Numbered from the stretch's first letter, positions 43,701 to 53,803 are shown. The stretch: 64,000 bases of DNA from Paenibacillus luteus (GCF_006542765.1 NZ_SKCD01000024.1:1-64000), one strand, 5' to 3'. Program-made: numbers and translations. Notes: generated by a model from the letters alone, not told the origin.

Positions 43701-44618
43701 TTAAGGAAGTATATTGCCTGCAGCACGGTAGATGCCATACCATTCTTCGCGAGTCAGGTAGATCTCGCTTGCTTTGCAGCAATCCTGTAGCCGGCCAATA
43801 TTCATGGTGCCGATCACTGGTTGCATGCGAGCAGGATGACGAAGAAGCCATGCAATGGCAATCGTCGTATTGCTGACATTATAGCTTTTCGCTACCTCGT
43901 CAATTTTTTTGTTTAAGTCAGGAAATTTATCATTATCGAGGAATACGCCCTCAAAAAAACCGTATTGGAATGGCGACCATGGCTGAATGGTCATATCGTG
44001 CAAACGGCTGTAATCCAGAATACTGCCATCACGGTTTACAGCAGCATCGTTCTCCATGTTCACGTTAAATCCGTTCGAGATCATCGTTGTATTGGTAATA
44101 CTGAGCTGCAGTTGGTTAGCAACAAGCGGCTGCTTCACCGATTTCTTCAGCAATTCAATTTGCATAGGCTTTTGATTGGACACGCCGAAATGACGTACTT
44201 TTCCTGAGCTTTCCAGAAGATCAAAAGCTTCAGCCACTTCTTCGGGTTCGACGAGCGTATCTGGGCGGTGCAGAAGCAGAACGTCCAAATAGTCGGTTTT
44301 CAGACGCTTCAGGATGCCATCCACCGATGTTAGAATATGCTCTTTGGAGAAGTCGAACATACCCGGCCGGATGCCGCATTTGGATTGCAGAATAATCTTC
44401 TCACGTACATCATCGCTCATATGTATGGCGTCAGCGAATATTTCCTCACAGGTTCCGCTGCCATAAATGTCGGCATGCTCGAAGAAATTTGCGCCTTCTT
44501 CGAGTGCGGTCTGAACAAAACGCTCAGCCTCGGGTTTGTCTAGCGAGTTAATTCGCATACAGCCAACCGCAATTACGGGTACCTCTAAGGTGCTGCTTCC
44601 TAGCTTTATCGTCCTCAT
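43701..44618 (-). CDS. Aldo/keto reductase, YdhF-like
   Basis: 305 residues from ATG 44618, with AGGAGGC upstream. The catalytic tetrad D50, Y52 (HADIYGSG), K80 (ILQSKCG) and H117 (LLLHRPD) is intact. The C-terminal WLLRHPARMQPVIGT belongs to the NADPH-binding site. It reduces carbonyl compounds with NADPH in the cytoplasm; the physiological substrate is unknown. Divergent from the hydrolase gene at 44748. Confidence 0.9.
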   Translation of the reverse strand: MRTIKLGSSTLEVPVIAVGCMRINSLDKPEAERFVQTALEEGANFFEHADIYGSGTCEEIFADAIHMSDDVREKIILQSKCGIRPGMFDFSKEHILTSVDGILKRLKTDYLDVLLLHRPDTLVEPEEVAEAFDLLESSGKVRHFGVSNQKPMQIELLKKSVKQPLVANQLQLSITNTTMISNGFNVNMENDAAVNRDGSILDYSRLHDMTIQPWSPFQYGFFEGVFLDNDKFPDLNKKIDEVAKSYNVSNTTIAIAWLLRHPARMQPVIGTMNIGRLQDCCKASEIYLTREEWYGIYRAAGNILP

Positions 44619-44747
44619 TTGTTTACGCCTCCTGTTTCGTTTGTCCCTATTGATTGTCGCACAAAAGATTGCTCCATTACAATACGGTCTAAAGTAAGCT
44701 ATAATCCTCAAATATACAGAAACGATGAGGGGAACGGGGGAGGAACG

Positions 44748-45704
44748 ATGACATTAAAAGCCAACTTCTTATCCTATAACGATTCAGTTTCTTACTGGAA
44801 GCAATATCAGCGGTTTTTTCCTGAAGAAATACGACTAAGCGGATCAGATTTGCCGACGGAAGAATGGTGGGCTTGGAACGGGATTCAGGTTCATCTGGAT
44901 CGTATGAAGGTGACGGACTCTAAAATAAAAATCATATTTGTTCACGGCGCAGGCGGCAACGGGAGATTATTGGCTCCTTACGCACGGATGCTGCAACAGC
45001 ACGGTTATGAGGTTGTCTCGCCGGATCTTCCTCCATATGGTCTAAGCTTCAGCGAGTCATCGTCTCTCATCGATTATCAGCAATGGATTGACCTGCTTAC
45101 GGCGCTCATTGGAGAGGAAATGAAACGTGACGGTATACCGGTTGTATTGCTGGGGTCCAGTATTGGCGGCATGCTGGCGTACCATACGGCGGTCAATAGC
45201 AAGCAGGTCAAAGGATTGATTGTAACGACATTTGTGGATACGAGCAATCCGAAGGTTCGGGATCAAGTAGCCCCTAACAAGGTGGTCAGTCGTTTAGGCA
45301 AATATGTGATGGATGCTTTTCCCTTTGTATTGGATTCCGTGCATATTCCGGTAACTAGAGTGTCAAGAATGAAGCTCATTAGCAATCATAAGGCGTTGAC
45401 GAAGTTGATAATAAATGACCCTCACGCGGCAGGCACAAAGGTTCCGCTGCGCTTGCTGAGAACTTTTTTAAATATGAAGCCAAAGCTTAAGCCTGAAGAG
45501 TTCAGCTGTCCGGTTCTGCTTGTTCATCCCGAAGTAGATCCGATGACGCCTTTTGCTCTGAGTGAGCCTTTTTTCAATCGGTTGAAAAGCAGGAAAGAAT
45601 GCATCTTATTAGAAGGAGCGGGACACTTCCCGATTGAGCAGCCTGGTCTAGAACAGATGAAGATAGCGGTACTGAGCTTTCTTAAAGGGCTGGAGCAGGA
45701 ATAA
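44748..45704 (+). CDS. Alpha/beta-fold hydrolase
   Basis: 318 residues from ATG 44748 (GGGGGAGGAACG SD); the frame extends upstream without homology. Oxyanion motif FVHGAGGNGR (64-73), nucleophile S138 in LLGSSIGGM, acid in VHPEVDPMTPF, and histidine in EGAGHFPIEQ. The order is that of an esterase/lipase or lysophospholipase-like enzyme without a signal peptide. Substrate unknown. Confidence 0.85.
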   Translation: MTLKANFLSYNDSVSYWKQYQRFFPEEIRLSGSDLPTEEWWAWNGIQVHLDRMKVTDSKIKIIFVHGAGGNGRLLAPYARMLQQHGYEVVSPDLPPYGLSFSESSSLIDYQQWIDLLTALIGEEMKRDGIPVVLLGSSIGGMLAYHTAVNSKQVKGLIVTTFVDTSNPKVRDQVAPNKVVSRLGKYVMDAFPFVLDSVHIPVTRVSRMKLISNHKALTKLIINDPHAAGTKVPLRLLRTFLNMKPKLKPEEFSCPVLLVHPEVDPMTPFALSEPFFNRLKSRKECILLEGAGHFPIEQPGLEQMKIAVLSFLKGLEQE

Positions 45705-45812
45705 TAAACGGCAAACTACCGGTTGTGTTGGTACTATTTATGATTATCAAATATACTTATATAAGGAAAAACGAAGCCAAATACATAGTTTACGAATGGA
45801 GAACTTCATATT

Positions 45813-46154
45813 ATGTCTACATTACCGAATTGCCCGAGCTGTCAGTCTGAATACACTTATGAAGATGGAAGCCTTCTCGTATGTCCGGAATGCGCCCATG
45901 AATGGAGCTTGGATGCAGGTGCCGAAAATAGTGATGATAAAAAAGTGGTGAAAGACGCCAACGGCAATATTTTAAACGATGGGGATTCCGTGTCCGTCAT
46001 TAAGGACCTAAAAGTAAAAGGAAGCTCATCGGTTATCAAAATCGGCACGAAAGTCAAAAATATCCGTTTGGTGGACGAAGATCATGATATCGACTGTAAA
46101 ATTGACGGTTTTGGAGCGATGAAGCTGAAATCGGAGTTTGTCAAAAAGATTTAG
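45813..46154 (+). CDS. yjdM: YjdM/PhnA-like zinc-ribbon protein
   Basis: 113 residues. The N-terminal zinc ribbon has cysteine pairs CPSC and CPEC (residues 7-10 and 28-31), followed by the conserved [14 protein letters not shown] and a small beta barrel ([20 protein letters not shown]). The family is historically called PhnA, but it is not known to be required for phosphonate breakdown. Stand-alone gene with a terminator. Confidence 0.92.
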   Translation: MSTLPNCPSCQSEYTYEDGSLLVCPECAHEWSLDAGAENSDDKKVVKDANGNILNDGDSVSVIKDLKVKGSSSVIKIGTKVKNIRLVDEDHDIDCKIDGFGAMKLKSEFVKKI

Positions 46155-46175
46155 ATACCTTTCGCATATAAGTGC

Positions 46176-46215
46176 ACAAAAATCCCTGCTTCTGAGCGAA
46201 GCAGGGATTTTGTGT
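46176..46215. terminator. Terminator between yjdM and the MFS gene
   Basis: AAAATCCCTGCTTC and GAAGCAGGGATTTT form a perfect stem usable from both converging genes. Confidence 0.9.
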
Positions 46216-46233
46216 AGGTAGACAGCGGGTGTG

Positions 46234-47433
46234 TTACGCCAATTTGTTTCTGCTCTCTGTGATGTAGCAAACAAGGCCGAGAACCAGGGCTAGGCCGACC
46301 AATACAGCACCAACCCAAGGGAGCGCGCCGAGAGACAGATGGGTAATGACCCACCCCCCGATAAATGCGCCGGCTGCATTTCCTAAGTTGCCGGCAGAGT
46401 GGCTGGAGGTAGAGGCGAGGGCAGGCGCTGATTGCGCGAGGCTCATCACCCGGACCTGTAGTCCGGGAAAGACAGCGAATGAGGCAGTACCCCACAGCAA
46501 AATCGTCAGCACAGCAGCAACAGGATTGTGAATGGTAAAGGTGAAGATCGTCAGGATCAAGCAAATGGCAAAATATAAGCCGAGGATAGAAGGCATCAGC
46601 TTCCAATCCGCAAGCTTGCCGCCAACAATATTGCCGATGGTGACCCCACAGCCGAACAGGACGAGAATCCAAGTCACGTTATGCTCGGCAAAGCCGCTGA
46701 TTTGCGTAAGCAGTGGGGTAATATAAGTGAAAACGGCGAAAAGGCCTGCGTTGCCCAGCGCTCCTATCAGCAGGTACACCATGAGCTTTGGCTTGATCAG
46801 GGCAGAGATTTGTTGAATCATGCTCGCTGGTTTATCTTGCTTAAGCTTCGGAATGAAGATGAATATGCCGATCAAGGCAATGATTCCCATAATCGCAATA
46901 GCGCCAAACGAGGAGCGCCAGCCCATATTTTGACCGATAAAGGTTCCAAGCGGTACACCGATAATATTCGCGATAGTGAGCCCTGCCATCATGATCGAAA
47001 CGGCTCCCGCGCGTTTATCCGGACGGACAAGATTGGAGGCAATAACAGCGCCAACTCCAAAGAAGGTTCCATGAGTAAGCGCGGTTAGCATGCGTGCTCC
47101 CATAAGCACGGCATAGCTTGGCGCGATAACAGAGATGCCGTTGCCGAGAATGAACAATAGCATAAGTAAGATCAGGAGCTGCTTTTGCGGAATGCGGTGC
47201 GTAAGGACGGTTAATATAGGAGCCCCGACGGCTACTCCGAGGGCGTACATCGTAATTAGTTGACCCGCTGACGAGATGCTGACATGCAAATCCTCGGCAA
47301 CGTTAGGCAGTAGTCCCATGATGACGAATTCGGTCATGCCAATGGCAAAGGCACCGACGGTAAGGGATAGAATCGAGACGGGGAACGGTTCTTTTACGGC
47401 TTGTTTCTTGGTTATACGATGTGTTAAATCCAT
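46234..47433 (-). CDS. MFS transporter, AraJ/DHA1-type exporter
   Basis: 399 residues from ATG 47433, 12 hydrophobic segments. LTVGAFAIGMTEFVIMGLLP, YALGVAVGAPILTVLTHRIP and ALTHGTFFGVGAVIASNLV (motif region around the fifth helix) are typical of the AraJ/YdhP/NepI group of proton-driven exporters of sugars, nucleosides or drugs. A TTG start at 47469 is possible but less likely. The substrate is not apparent. Confidence 0.88.
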   Translation of the reverse strand: MDLTHRITKKQAVKEPFPVSILSLTVGAFAIGMTEFVIMGLLPNVAEDLHVSISSAGQLITMYALGVAVGAPILTVLTHRIPQKQLLILLMLLFILGNGISVIAPSYAVLMGARMLTALTHGTFFGVGAVIASNLVRPDKRAGAVSIMMAGLTIANIIGVPLGTFIGQNMGWRSSFGAIAIMGIIALIGIFIFIPKLKQDKPASMIQQISALIKPKLMVYLLIGALGNAGLFAVFTYITPLLTQISGFAEHNVTWILVLFGCGVTIGNIVGGKLADWKLMPSILGLYFAICLILTIFTFTIHNPVAAVLTILLWGTASFAVFPGLQVRVMSLAQSAPALASTSSHSAGNLGNAAGAFIGGWVITHLSLGALPWVGAVLVGLALVLGLVCYITESRNKLA

Positions 47434-47776
47434 GCTGTCTATGTCAACCTTTCTTTTGCGGACGAGCAAACGCCCATCCCGTTCGTTTCATATATAGGCG
47501 CATTAGGCCTGCTTCATATTATTTAGTTTTCAGAGAGTATAATCAAGTTATTTATTTTGAAGAATAAGTGAAGGAAGGGCTTATAATATTAGAAGTTTGA
47601 AGCATACTATAGTCATAAATGAGATGGTATTTGAAAATAAAATGAGTGGAAAATGCAAAAAACTGAACGAAATGACAATATTGGAAGCTTTTACAGTTGT
47701 AATTCCAAGTAAACCGATATACAATTTGAGAGGTTAATAACCTACAGAGAAACAGACACACGGAGGATGAGAGAAA
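47434..47776. promoter_or_regulatory. AT-rich divergent intergenic region
   Basis: No gene seen. TATAAT (47582-47587) is a -10-like word on the top strand, and GGTTAATAACC (47732-47742) is a perfect short palindrome 35 bp upstream of the binding-protein start; either could act in control of the oligopeptide operon. CGGAGGATGAG provides its SD. Confidence 0.35.
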
Positions 47777-49390
47777 ATGAATAAAAATCGTTTAGGGGTA
47801 ACCTTGCTTTTATTATTAACGATGCTGATCAGTGCTTGCTCAAGCAATAATGGCAGCAATACGCCAAGCGCAAGCCCGGCAACGGACAACGCGGAGCCAA
47901 CCGCGGAAGGCCAGCCAAAAGACGGCGGAAATTTAATTATAGCCGTACAAGCAGATCCTGTCTTACTAAATCCGAATTATGCGGGAGATCGTGTCAGCCT
48001 TACGATTGACCAGGCGCTTTTCGCGCCGCTTTTTCAAGTAAACAATGGCAAGAAAACTTTTTATTTGGCGGACAGCCTTGAGCCTTCCGCGGATAACTTA
48101 ACTTATACCTTGAAGCTGAAGAGCGGCCTTACTTGGCATGATGGCGAGAAGCTGACAGCGGATGACGTCGTGTTTACGATCGAGAAGATTTTGGATGAGA
48201 AACAAAACAGTCTTCTGAGAGGGAATTTTATCATCGGAGGCAAAGCTATACAGGCAGTGAAGGTTGATGATACAACGGTTGAATTCAAGCTTCCGCAGGT
48301 TAGTCCTGCTTTTGAAGCGACGCTTGTTCAAGTGACGCCGATTCCGAAGCATATTTTCGAGAACGAAGCCGATATCCAGAAGAGCACGAAGAACAATGCG
48401 CCCGTGGGTTCCGGAGCATTTAAGTTCAAAGAATACAAGACCGGTGAGTATGTAACGCTGGAGCGCTTTGATAACTATTTTGCAGGCAAACCGCATCTTG
48501 ATTCCGTGACTTACCGTATCGCGAAAGATACAAATGCGGCGAATCTGGCTTTGCAGAACGGTGAAATTAATATTAAATACCTAGACCCTCAGGATGTTGC
48601 AACAATAGAGGGAACGAATAAATTTGAAGTTCTGCCATACAGTGAAGGCCGTTTGTCTTACCTGCTCTTTAATGAGAACAGTGATACCGGCTTGCTTGGC
48701 AAAAAAGAGGTCAGACAAGCGCTGTCCTACGCGCTGAACCGCGACGAGTTGATTCAAGTGGCTTACAATTCAAGCGATTACGCTGACCCAGCTAAATCCT
48801 TTGTTACGCCGGATGGCTTGTTCCACAACAACGATGTAACAAGCTACGATAATGACGTTGCCAAAGCAAAGGAACTGTTGAAAGCTAACGGCGCTGAAGG
48901 ACTTAAACTTCGGTTTATCGTCTCCAGCGGCAATAAAGCACAGGAAGCGATCTCGCTTTATGTTCAGCAGAAGCTGAAGGAAATTGGCGTTACCGTAGAG
49001 ATTAAAGCGATGGATGCTTCTGCATACGGCGATAAATTCGTTGATCCGAAAGCAACAGACTTCGAGCTTGCTGCGGCAGGCTACATTATGGGGTACGATC
49101 CGGACGCGTACAGCATTCTTTATACAACTGATGGCGATTCTAACTATACTCATTATGGAAATCCAGAGGCGGACGAGCTGTTCAAGCAAGGCGCTGGTGA
49201 AGCGGATGCAACGAAGCGCGGCGAAATTTATAATAAGCTGCAAGAGCTTATAGCGGTTGACGCGCCGGTTTATCCGATTGCCTATACGAAGACGATTGTC
49301 GCTGTCGACAAAAAGTACGGCGGATTGGAAGAAGCGGTACTGAAACCCGTTGTTATTTTCGAGGATCTATCTAAACTTTACTTGAAATAA
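47777..49390 (+). CDS. Oligopeptide/dipeptide ABC transporter binding lipoprotein
   Basis: 537 residues with lipobox LISAC (C21) and a family-5 solute-binding fold. Signatures include GLTWHDGEKLTADDVVFTIE (the family-5 signature), VGSGAFKFKEYKTGEYVTLE and the C-terminal domain around EAISLYVQQKLKEIGVTVEI. It binds short peptides, or nickel or other ligands in some members, and passes them to the permease pair at 49461-51261. Complete downstream DppBCDF-like genes make peptide import the most likely role. Confidence 0.9.
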   Translation: MNKNRLGVTLLLLLTMLISACSSNNGSNTPSASPATDNAEPTAEGQPKDGGNLIIAVQADPVLLNPNYAGDRVSLTIDQALFAPLFQVNNGKKTFYLADSLEPSADNLTYTLKLKSGLTWHDGEKLTADDVVFTIEKILDEKQNSLLRGNFIIGGKAIQAVKVDDTTVEFKLPQVSPAFEATLVQVTPIPKHIFENEADIQKSTKNNAPVGSGAFKFKEYKTGEYVTLERFDNYFAGKPHLDSVTYRIAKDTNAANLALQNGEINIKYLDPQDVATIEGTNKFEVLPYSEGRLSYLLFNENSDTGLLGKKEVRQALSYALNRDELIQVAYNSSDYADPAKSFVTPDGLFHNNDVTSYDNDVAKAKELLKANGAEGLKLRFIVSSGNKAQEAISLYVQQKLKEIGVTVEIKAMDASAYGDKFVDPKATDFELAAAGYIMGYDPDAYSILYTTDGDSNYTHYGNPEADELFKQGAGEADATKRGEIYNKLQELIAVDAPVYPIAYTKTIVAVDKKYGGLEEAVLKPVVIFEDLSKLYLK

Positions 49391-49401
49391 GGATGGGCGA
49401 A

Positions 49402-49433
49402 AAATAAGCTGGAACATCCAGCTTATTTTTTTG
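49402..49433 (+). terminator. Internal terminator/attenuator after the binding-protein gene
   Basis: AATAAGCTGGA and TCCAGCTTATT form a tight hairpin followed by TTTTTT, just before the permease gene. It would let only part of transcription proceed, giving more binding protein than permease. Confidence 0.8.
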
Positions 49434-49460
49434 TCCCTGCGAGGCTGGGAGAATTGAAGC

Positions 49461-50411
49461 ATGAGACGATTGATTTTCAGAAGACTGCTGCAAACTTTGC
49501 CGTTGCTGTTTTTTGTCTCAATCGCCTGCTTTGTTATGGTGAAGGCGGCACCGGGTGATCCGGTGCTTTCCTTCGTTACACCGAACATGCATGCGGAAGA
49601 CATTGAGCGCATCAGGCATAACCTCGGGCTGGACAAACCCGCCTATGTGCAATATTTTTTATGGCTGAAGGAATGCTTGACCGGCAATTTGGGTTATTCG
49701 CTTATTAATCATAAGCCCGTGCTGGATCAAATTTTGGAGCGTTTGCCGGCGACGGCGGGACTCATGGGCGCTGCTATTGGTTTGGCGGTATTAATCGCTA
49801 TTCCCCTTGGCTTGCTCGCAGGGGCCAACCGCAGCAAGCTGGTCGATAAGCTTGTCAATTTATTAGCGTATATTGGCGTTTCGATTCCGCTTTTTTGGCT
49901 TGCTATTTTACTTATGTATTTCTTTTCAATTAAACTTCACTGGCTGCCGAGTATGGGGATGCGGACGATCGGCATGGATTCTGCGTTTGATGTCCTCTTA
50001 CATGGTATCCTTCCATGCTCGGTGCTGACTATCGGTTTTTTGGCCGTATATGTGCGGTATATCCGTTCCAGCACGATCAGCCAGCTCAAAGAGGATTACG
50101 TTCAAATCCAGTATGCTTTTGGTTCTGCGAAGCGGACAATTCTGTTTCGGCATGTGCTGAAGCATGTGCTGCTTCCTGTTATTACACTGCTAGGCATGTC
50201 GATGGGCGACTTGGTTGCGGGCGCTATTGTGACGGAGACCGTATTTTCGTGGCCAGGGATTGGTTCGCTTGGCATGACCGCAGTGCGCGGAATGGACTAC
50301 CCCGTCATCATGGGCATTACACTGTTCTCCTCCGTTATGTTGATCCTGGGCAATTTGCTCGCGGATATTTTGTACAGCTTTGCGGACCCGAGAATCAAAA
50401 CAACGAGGTGA
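49461..50411 (+). CDS. Peptide ABC transporter permease, DppB/OppB type
   Basis: 316 residues with six membrane helices. LPLLFFVSIACFVMVKAAPG, DKPAYVQYFLWLKECLTGNL and the coupling loop YIRSSTISQLKEDYVQIQYA, then VLKHVLLPVITLLG, are diagnostic of the DppB family. Forms the channel with the next gene product. Confidence 0.92.
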   Translation: MRRLIFRRLLQTLPLLFFVSIACFVMVKAAPGDPVLSFVTPNMHAEDIERIRHNLGLDKPAYVQYFLWLKECLTGNLGYSLINHKPVLDQILERLPATAGLMGAAIGLAVLIAIPLGLLAGANRSKLVDKLVNLLAYIGVSIPLFWLAILLMYFFSIKLHWLPSMGMRTIGMDSAFDVLLHGILPCSVLTIGFLAVYVRYIRSSTISQLKEDYVQIQYAFGSAKRTILFRHVLKHVLLPVITLLGMSMGDLVAGAIVTETVFSWPGIGSLGMTAVRGMDYPVIMGITLFSSVMLILGNLLADILYSFADPRIKTTR

Positions 50412-50415
50412 TCTC

Positions 50416-51261
50416 ATGAATCGGAATAAATGGAGCAATGTCATCCGCGAGCTGCTGGCGAACAAACTGGGTATCACCGCCTTTCTATTTTTGCTGGTTA
50501 TTGCTTCTGCGGCGGCTCTTGCGTTTCTCTCTTCAAAGGACCCAAATCAAATTAACGTCTTAGATCGGCTTAAGCCGCCAGGTGCAGGGCATTGGTTCGG
50601 AACGGATGATTACGGAAGGGACTACTTGGCTAGGGCGCTTTATGGTGGTCGTGTCTCCCTAATGGTTGGTTTCGTTTCGATGGTCTTTGCAACGAGTATC
50701 GGTGTGGCGGTTGGTGTCATTAGCGGTTATTTCGGCGGGCTCATTGACAGTTTGCTCATGAGGCTGCTGGAAATCGTTATGTCGATTCCATCCTTCCTCA
50801 TCCTTCTGCTGCTAAGCGTTTATTTAAAGCCTAGCGTAGGCAATATTATCGTTATTATTTCTTTATTGATGTGGATGAACATTGCCCGTATTATTCGGGC
50901 GGAGACGATGGCGCTGAAAGAACGTGAATATGTCATGTATGCCAAGGCATCAGGCCAAAGCTCATTCGGCATAATTATCAAACATATCATACCAGGCTTA
51001 ATGTCCGTTGTTATCGTTAGTGCTACAAACAATATCGCATCGGCAATTATGATGGAATCCTCGTTAAGCTTTCTGGGATTTGGCGTCCAAGCTCCGAATG
51101 CGACTTGGGGCAGCATGCTGAACGGAGCGCAAGGCTATTTGGCCCAAGCGCCATACTTAGCTATATTTCCGGGCGTATTAATTTTTCTAACGGTGCTTAG
51201 CTTTAACGTTCTCGGCGATATTTTGCGAGTGGGCTTTGAACCGAAGCTGGGTAAACGTTAA
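50416..51261 (+). CDS. Peptide ABC transporter permease, DppC/OppC type
   Basis: 281 residues from ATG 50416 (GAGGTGAT over the previous stop). N-terminal HWFGTDDYGRDYLARALYGG and the coupling loop RAETMALKEREYVMYAKASG identify DppC. It has six membrane helices and is the partner of the DppB-like subunit. Confidence 0.92.
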   Translation: MNRNKWSNVIRELLANKLGITAFLFLLVIASAAALAFLSSKDPNQINVLDRLKPPGAGHWFGTDDYGRDYLARALYGGRVSLMVGFVSMVFATSIGVAVGVISGYFGGLIDSLLMRLLEIVMSIPSFLILLLLSVYLKPSVGNIIVIISLLMWMNIARIIRAETMALKEREYVMYAKASGQSSFGIIIKHIIPGLMSVVIVSATNNIASAIMMESSLSFLGFGVQAPNATWGSMLNGAQGYLAQAPYLAIFPGVLIFLTVLSFNVLGDILRVGFEPKLGKR

Positions 51262-51299
51262 CCGTCGTTGTGCGGCGGCATGAAGGAGTGTGAAGTACG

Positions 51300-52322
51300 A
51301 TGGCAAAACGGCTGCTGACCGTAGAGGATTTAAAGGTTTCGTTCCATACTCGGGACGGGCAAAATCAGGCGGTGCGAGGCGTCGGCTTTCATGTAGATGC
51401 CGGCGAGACCGTCGGCATCGTTGGGGAGTCAGGCAGCGGCAAGAGCGTGACTGCGAAGGCCATTATGGGGCTTATTCCCCCGCCAGGGCAAGTGCTTGGA
51501 GGCGAGATTCAGTTCCGCGGCGAAAGTTTGAACAAGCTGCCGGAGAAGAAGTGGCGCCAGCTCAGGGGCAACCGAATCGCTATGGTGTTCCAAGACCCGA
51601 TGACTTCTTTGAATCCGGTTAAGAAGATTGGATTCCAAATGGCCGAGGTGATCCGCAGGCATCGGGGACTTGGCAAGGAGGAATCGCTCCGAGAGGCTGT
51701 AGAGATGCTGCGAAAAGTAGGTATTTCCCAGCCGGAGCGCCGCGTTAATCAATACCCGCATGAATTCAGTGGCGGTATGCGCCAGCGGGTGATGATTGCC
51801 ATGGCTCTTTCCTGCAGCCCGGAGCTGCTCATTGCGGACGAACCGACGACAGCTCTCGATGTAACCATTCAAGCGCAAATTCTTGATCTGCTCCACGATT
51901 TGAAGGAACAATCGGGTACAGCGGTCGTCCTGATTACACATGATTTGGGCGTCGTTGCTCAGGTGTGCTCCCGCGTCATTGTGATGTACGGCGGAATGGT
52001 TATGGAGGAAGGTACTGTCGAGGATATTTTCTATCGCACGGGACATCCGTATACGCAGGGCTTGCTCCGCTCGCTTCCGAAGCGCGGTGGCACGGGCCGG
52101 GAAAGGCTTGTACCGATTGAAGGATCACCTCCGGATCTGATTGATCCACCGACAGGCTGTCCTTTTATGGAGCGTTGTCCTTATGCGTTCGCTAAGTGCA
52201 AGGAGCTGCCGCCAATGTTCGAGTTGGCGGACGGTCACCGCTCTCTCTGCTGGCTTCTGGATGGGAAGAGTACGCTTGAGGGTGCACTAGCGGAAGGGGG
52301 GCTGGCGAATGAGCGACCATAA
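51300..52322 (+). CDS. Peptide ABC transporter ATPase, DppD/OppD type
   Basis: 340 residues. Walker A GESGSGKS (about 41-48), Q-loop [10 protein letters not shown], signature SGGMRQRV, Walker [14 protein letters not shown] and H-loop ITHDLG are intact. The C-terminal oligopeptide-transporter extension has the cysteine cluster [14 protein letters not shown], which in this family can hold an iron-sulfur cluster. The gene overlaps the next by 14 nt. Confidence 0.93.
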   Translation: MAKRLLTVEDLKVSFHTRDGQNQAVRGVGFHVDAGETVGIVGESGSGKSVTAKAIMGLIPPPGQVLGGEIQFRGESLNKLPEKKWRQLRGNRIAMVFQDPMTSLNPVKKIGFQMAEVIRRHRGLGKEESLREAVEMLRKVGISQPERRVNQYPHEFSGGMRQRVMIAMALSCSPELLIADEPTTALDVTIQAQILDLLHDLKEQSGTAVVLITHDLGVVAQVCSRVIVMYGGMVMEEGTVEDIFYRTGHPYTQGLLRSLPKRGGTGRERLVPIEGSPPDLIDPPTGCPFMERCPYAFAKCKELPPMFELADGHRSLCWLLDGKSTLEGALAEGGLANERP

Positions 52323-53220
52323 CATTCTTGTGGATGTACGGAATTTGAAGAAGCATTTCTCTAAAGGGACCGATTTATGGGGGCGCAGCACAGAGGTGCT
52401 GAAAGCCGTGGACGGCGTGAGCTTCCAAATTCGCAAAGGGGAAACGTTCGGGCTGGTAGGCGAGTCCGGAAGCGGAAAGTCGACAGTCGGGCGATGCCTT
52501 ATCCGATTGTATGATTATACGGAGGGCGAGGTTTATTTTGACGGGCATGACTTGTCGAAGCTGGGTGATAAGCAGTTGAAGCCATTCCGGCGGCGAATCC
52601 AAACCATCTTTCAAGATCCTTACTCATCGCTAAACCCAGGTATGAACGTGCTCGATTTGATCGGCGAACCTATGAATATCCATGGCTTGTACAAGAAGGA
52701 AGAAGAGCGCAAAGAAGTCGTCTCCGCTCTGCTCGAGAAGGTGGGACTGAAGAGGGAGCATCTGTATCGTTATCCCCATGAGTTCAGCGGAGGGCAGCGC
52801 CAGCGGATATCCATTGCGCGAGCGTTGTCTGTACGGCCGGATTTTGTCGTATGTGACGAGCCAATCTCAGCGCTCGACGTATCCGTACAGGCGCAGGTGG
52901 TCAACATGCTGGAGGATTTGCAGGCTGAATTTGGCCTAACCTATTTGTTCATTGCCCATGACCTGTCTATGGTGCGCCATATTTCAGACCGCATTGGCGT
53001 TATGTATGGCGGGCGCCTCGTGGAGGTGGCGGATAGCGACGAGTTATACGATAACCCGCTGCACCCCTATACGAAGGCGCTGTTGTCCGCAATCCCGATC
53101 CCCGATCCTAGAGCGGCGAGGGAAAGAAGCGCGTTTAAGTATGATTTTGAGGCGTCTGGTGACAAGCAGCACGCAGAGCTAAGGGAAGTAAGTCCGGGGC
53201 ACTTTGTTGCAGATCATTAA
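52309..53220 (+). CDS. Peptide ABC transporter ATPase, DppF/OppF type
   Basis: 303 residues. Walker [11 protein letters not shown]-loop [11 protein letters not shown], signature [14 protein letters not shown], Walker [15 protein letters not shown]-loop IAHDLSM. The C-terminal region ends in [12 protein letters not shown]. The usual cysteine cluster of OppF-type tails is absent. The 3' end of this gene is the first unit of a degenerate 40-bp repeat that continues past the stop codon. Confidence 0.92.
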   Translation: MSDHNILVDVRNLKKHFSKGTDLWGRSTEVLKAVDGVSFQIRKGETFGLVGESGSGKSTVGRCLIRLYDYTEGEVYFDGHDLSKLGDKQLKPFRRRIQTIFQDPYSSLNPGMNVLDLIGEPMNIHGLYKKEEERKEVVSALLEKVGLKREHLYRYPHEFSGGQRQRISIARALSVRPDFVVCDEPISALDVSVQAQVVNMLEDLQAEFGLTYLFIAHDLSMVRHISDRIGVMYGGRLVEVADSDELYDNPLHPYTKALLSAIPIPDPRAARERSAFKYDFEASGDKQHAELREVSPGHFVADH

Positions 53221-53350
53221 TAAGGGAGAAAGTTTCGAAAACTATGGTACGGAACATTAGTTAGGGAGTAATTCCCGAACACTTTGTAGCGGACCGTGAA
53301 TAAGGAAGTAAATCCCGGATAGTATATTGCATACCGCTAATAAGGAAGTA
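53180..53350 (+). repeat. 40-bp tandem repeat grown from the 3' end of the DppF-type gene
   Basis: The words TAAGGGAAGTA, TAAGGGAGAA, TTAGGGAGTA, TAAGGAAGTA and TAAGGAAGTA start at 53180, 53221, 53261, 53301 and 53341, a period of 40-41 bp. Each unit (the last is truncated) continues with relatives of CCGGGGCACTTTGTTGCAGA from the coding tail. The first unit is in the gene; the next three, with in-frame stops, fill the space before the next gene, and the last piece runs into its SD. Confidence 0.85.
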
Positions 53351-53371
53351 AGAAAGGAAGGAGGTTGAAGC

Positions 53372-53803
53372 ATGGAGACGAACAATCTGGTAAAGTTATC
53401 CCAATGGGATGCGCTGCTACTCGAAGGACTTAGGGCGCTAGGATGGTCTGACGAAGTCGTGCTGCGCAGAGTTAAAGAGGCCGATTTACCTTCTGACGAG
53501 AGCATGTACCACTTTGATTATCAGGAATTGGCGGCATTTGCCGCGGCAGAGCCTGAGACATTTGAGAGAGCGGTAAAGGAAGGTTACGCGATTAAATACA
53601 ACACCGTCCGCGGTATCCGCTCATGGATCGCGGTCGCTTATGGCAAGGAGCCTGAGCTAGTACTCGAGGAAGGCAACGAATCGGTGCTGGTTGTGCTTAC
53701 GCCTTCGGAAAAGGAACGGCTAGCAGCCGTTCTATCCTTCGGCTGGGCGATTCGCGAGGAGCAAGCAGGCACGTTATACCGTATCGAGCCTATCCAAAGA
53801 TAA
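53372..53803 (+). CDS. Small protein of unknown function after the peptide transporter
   Basis: A 143-residue, acidic, probably soluble protein; no motif recognised. Segments LSQWDALLLEGLRALGWSDE and GIRSWIAVAYGKEPELVLEE suggest an alpha/beta fold with helical N-terminus. The SD GAAGGAGG (9 nt from the ATG), the good coding composition and the terminator downstream support a real gene. It is the last gene in line with the transporter operon and may be co-transcribed across the 40-bp repeats. Confidence 0.7.
   Translation: METNNLVKLSQWDALLLEGLRALGWSDEVVLRRVKEADLPSDESMYHFDYQELAAFAAAEPETFERAVKEGYAIKYNTVRGIRSWIAVAYGKEPELVLEEGNESVLVVLTPSEKERLAAVLSFGWAIREEQAGTLYRIEPIQR

Noticed and set aside
49461-53220. 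Nickel rather than peptide transporter
   Set aside because: The family includes nickel importers, but no nickel-specific features are evident and pepT lies nearby; peptide transport is kept as the more likely reading without proof.
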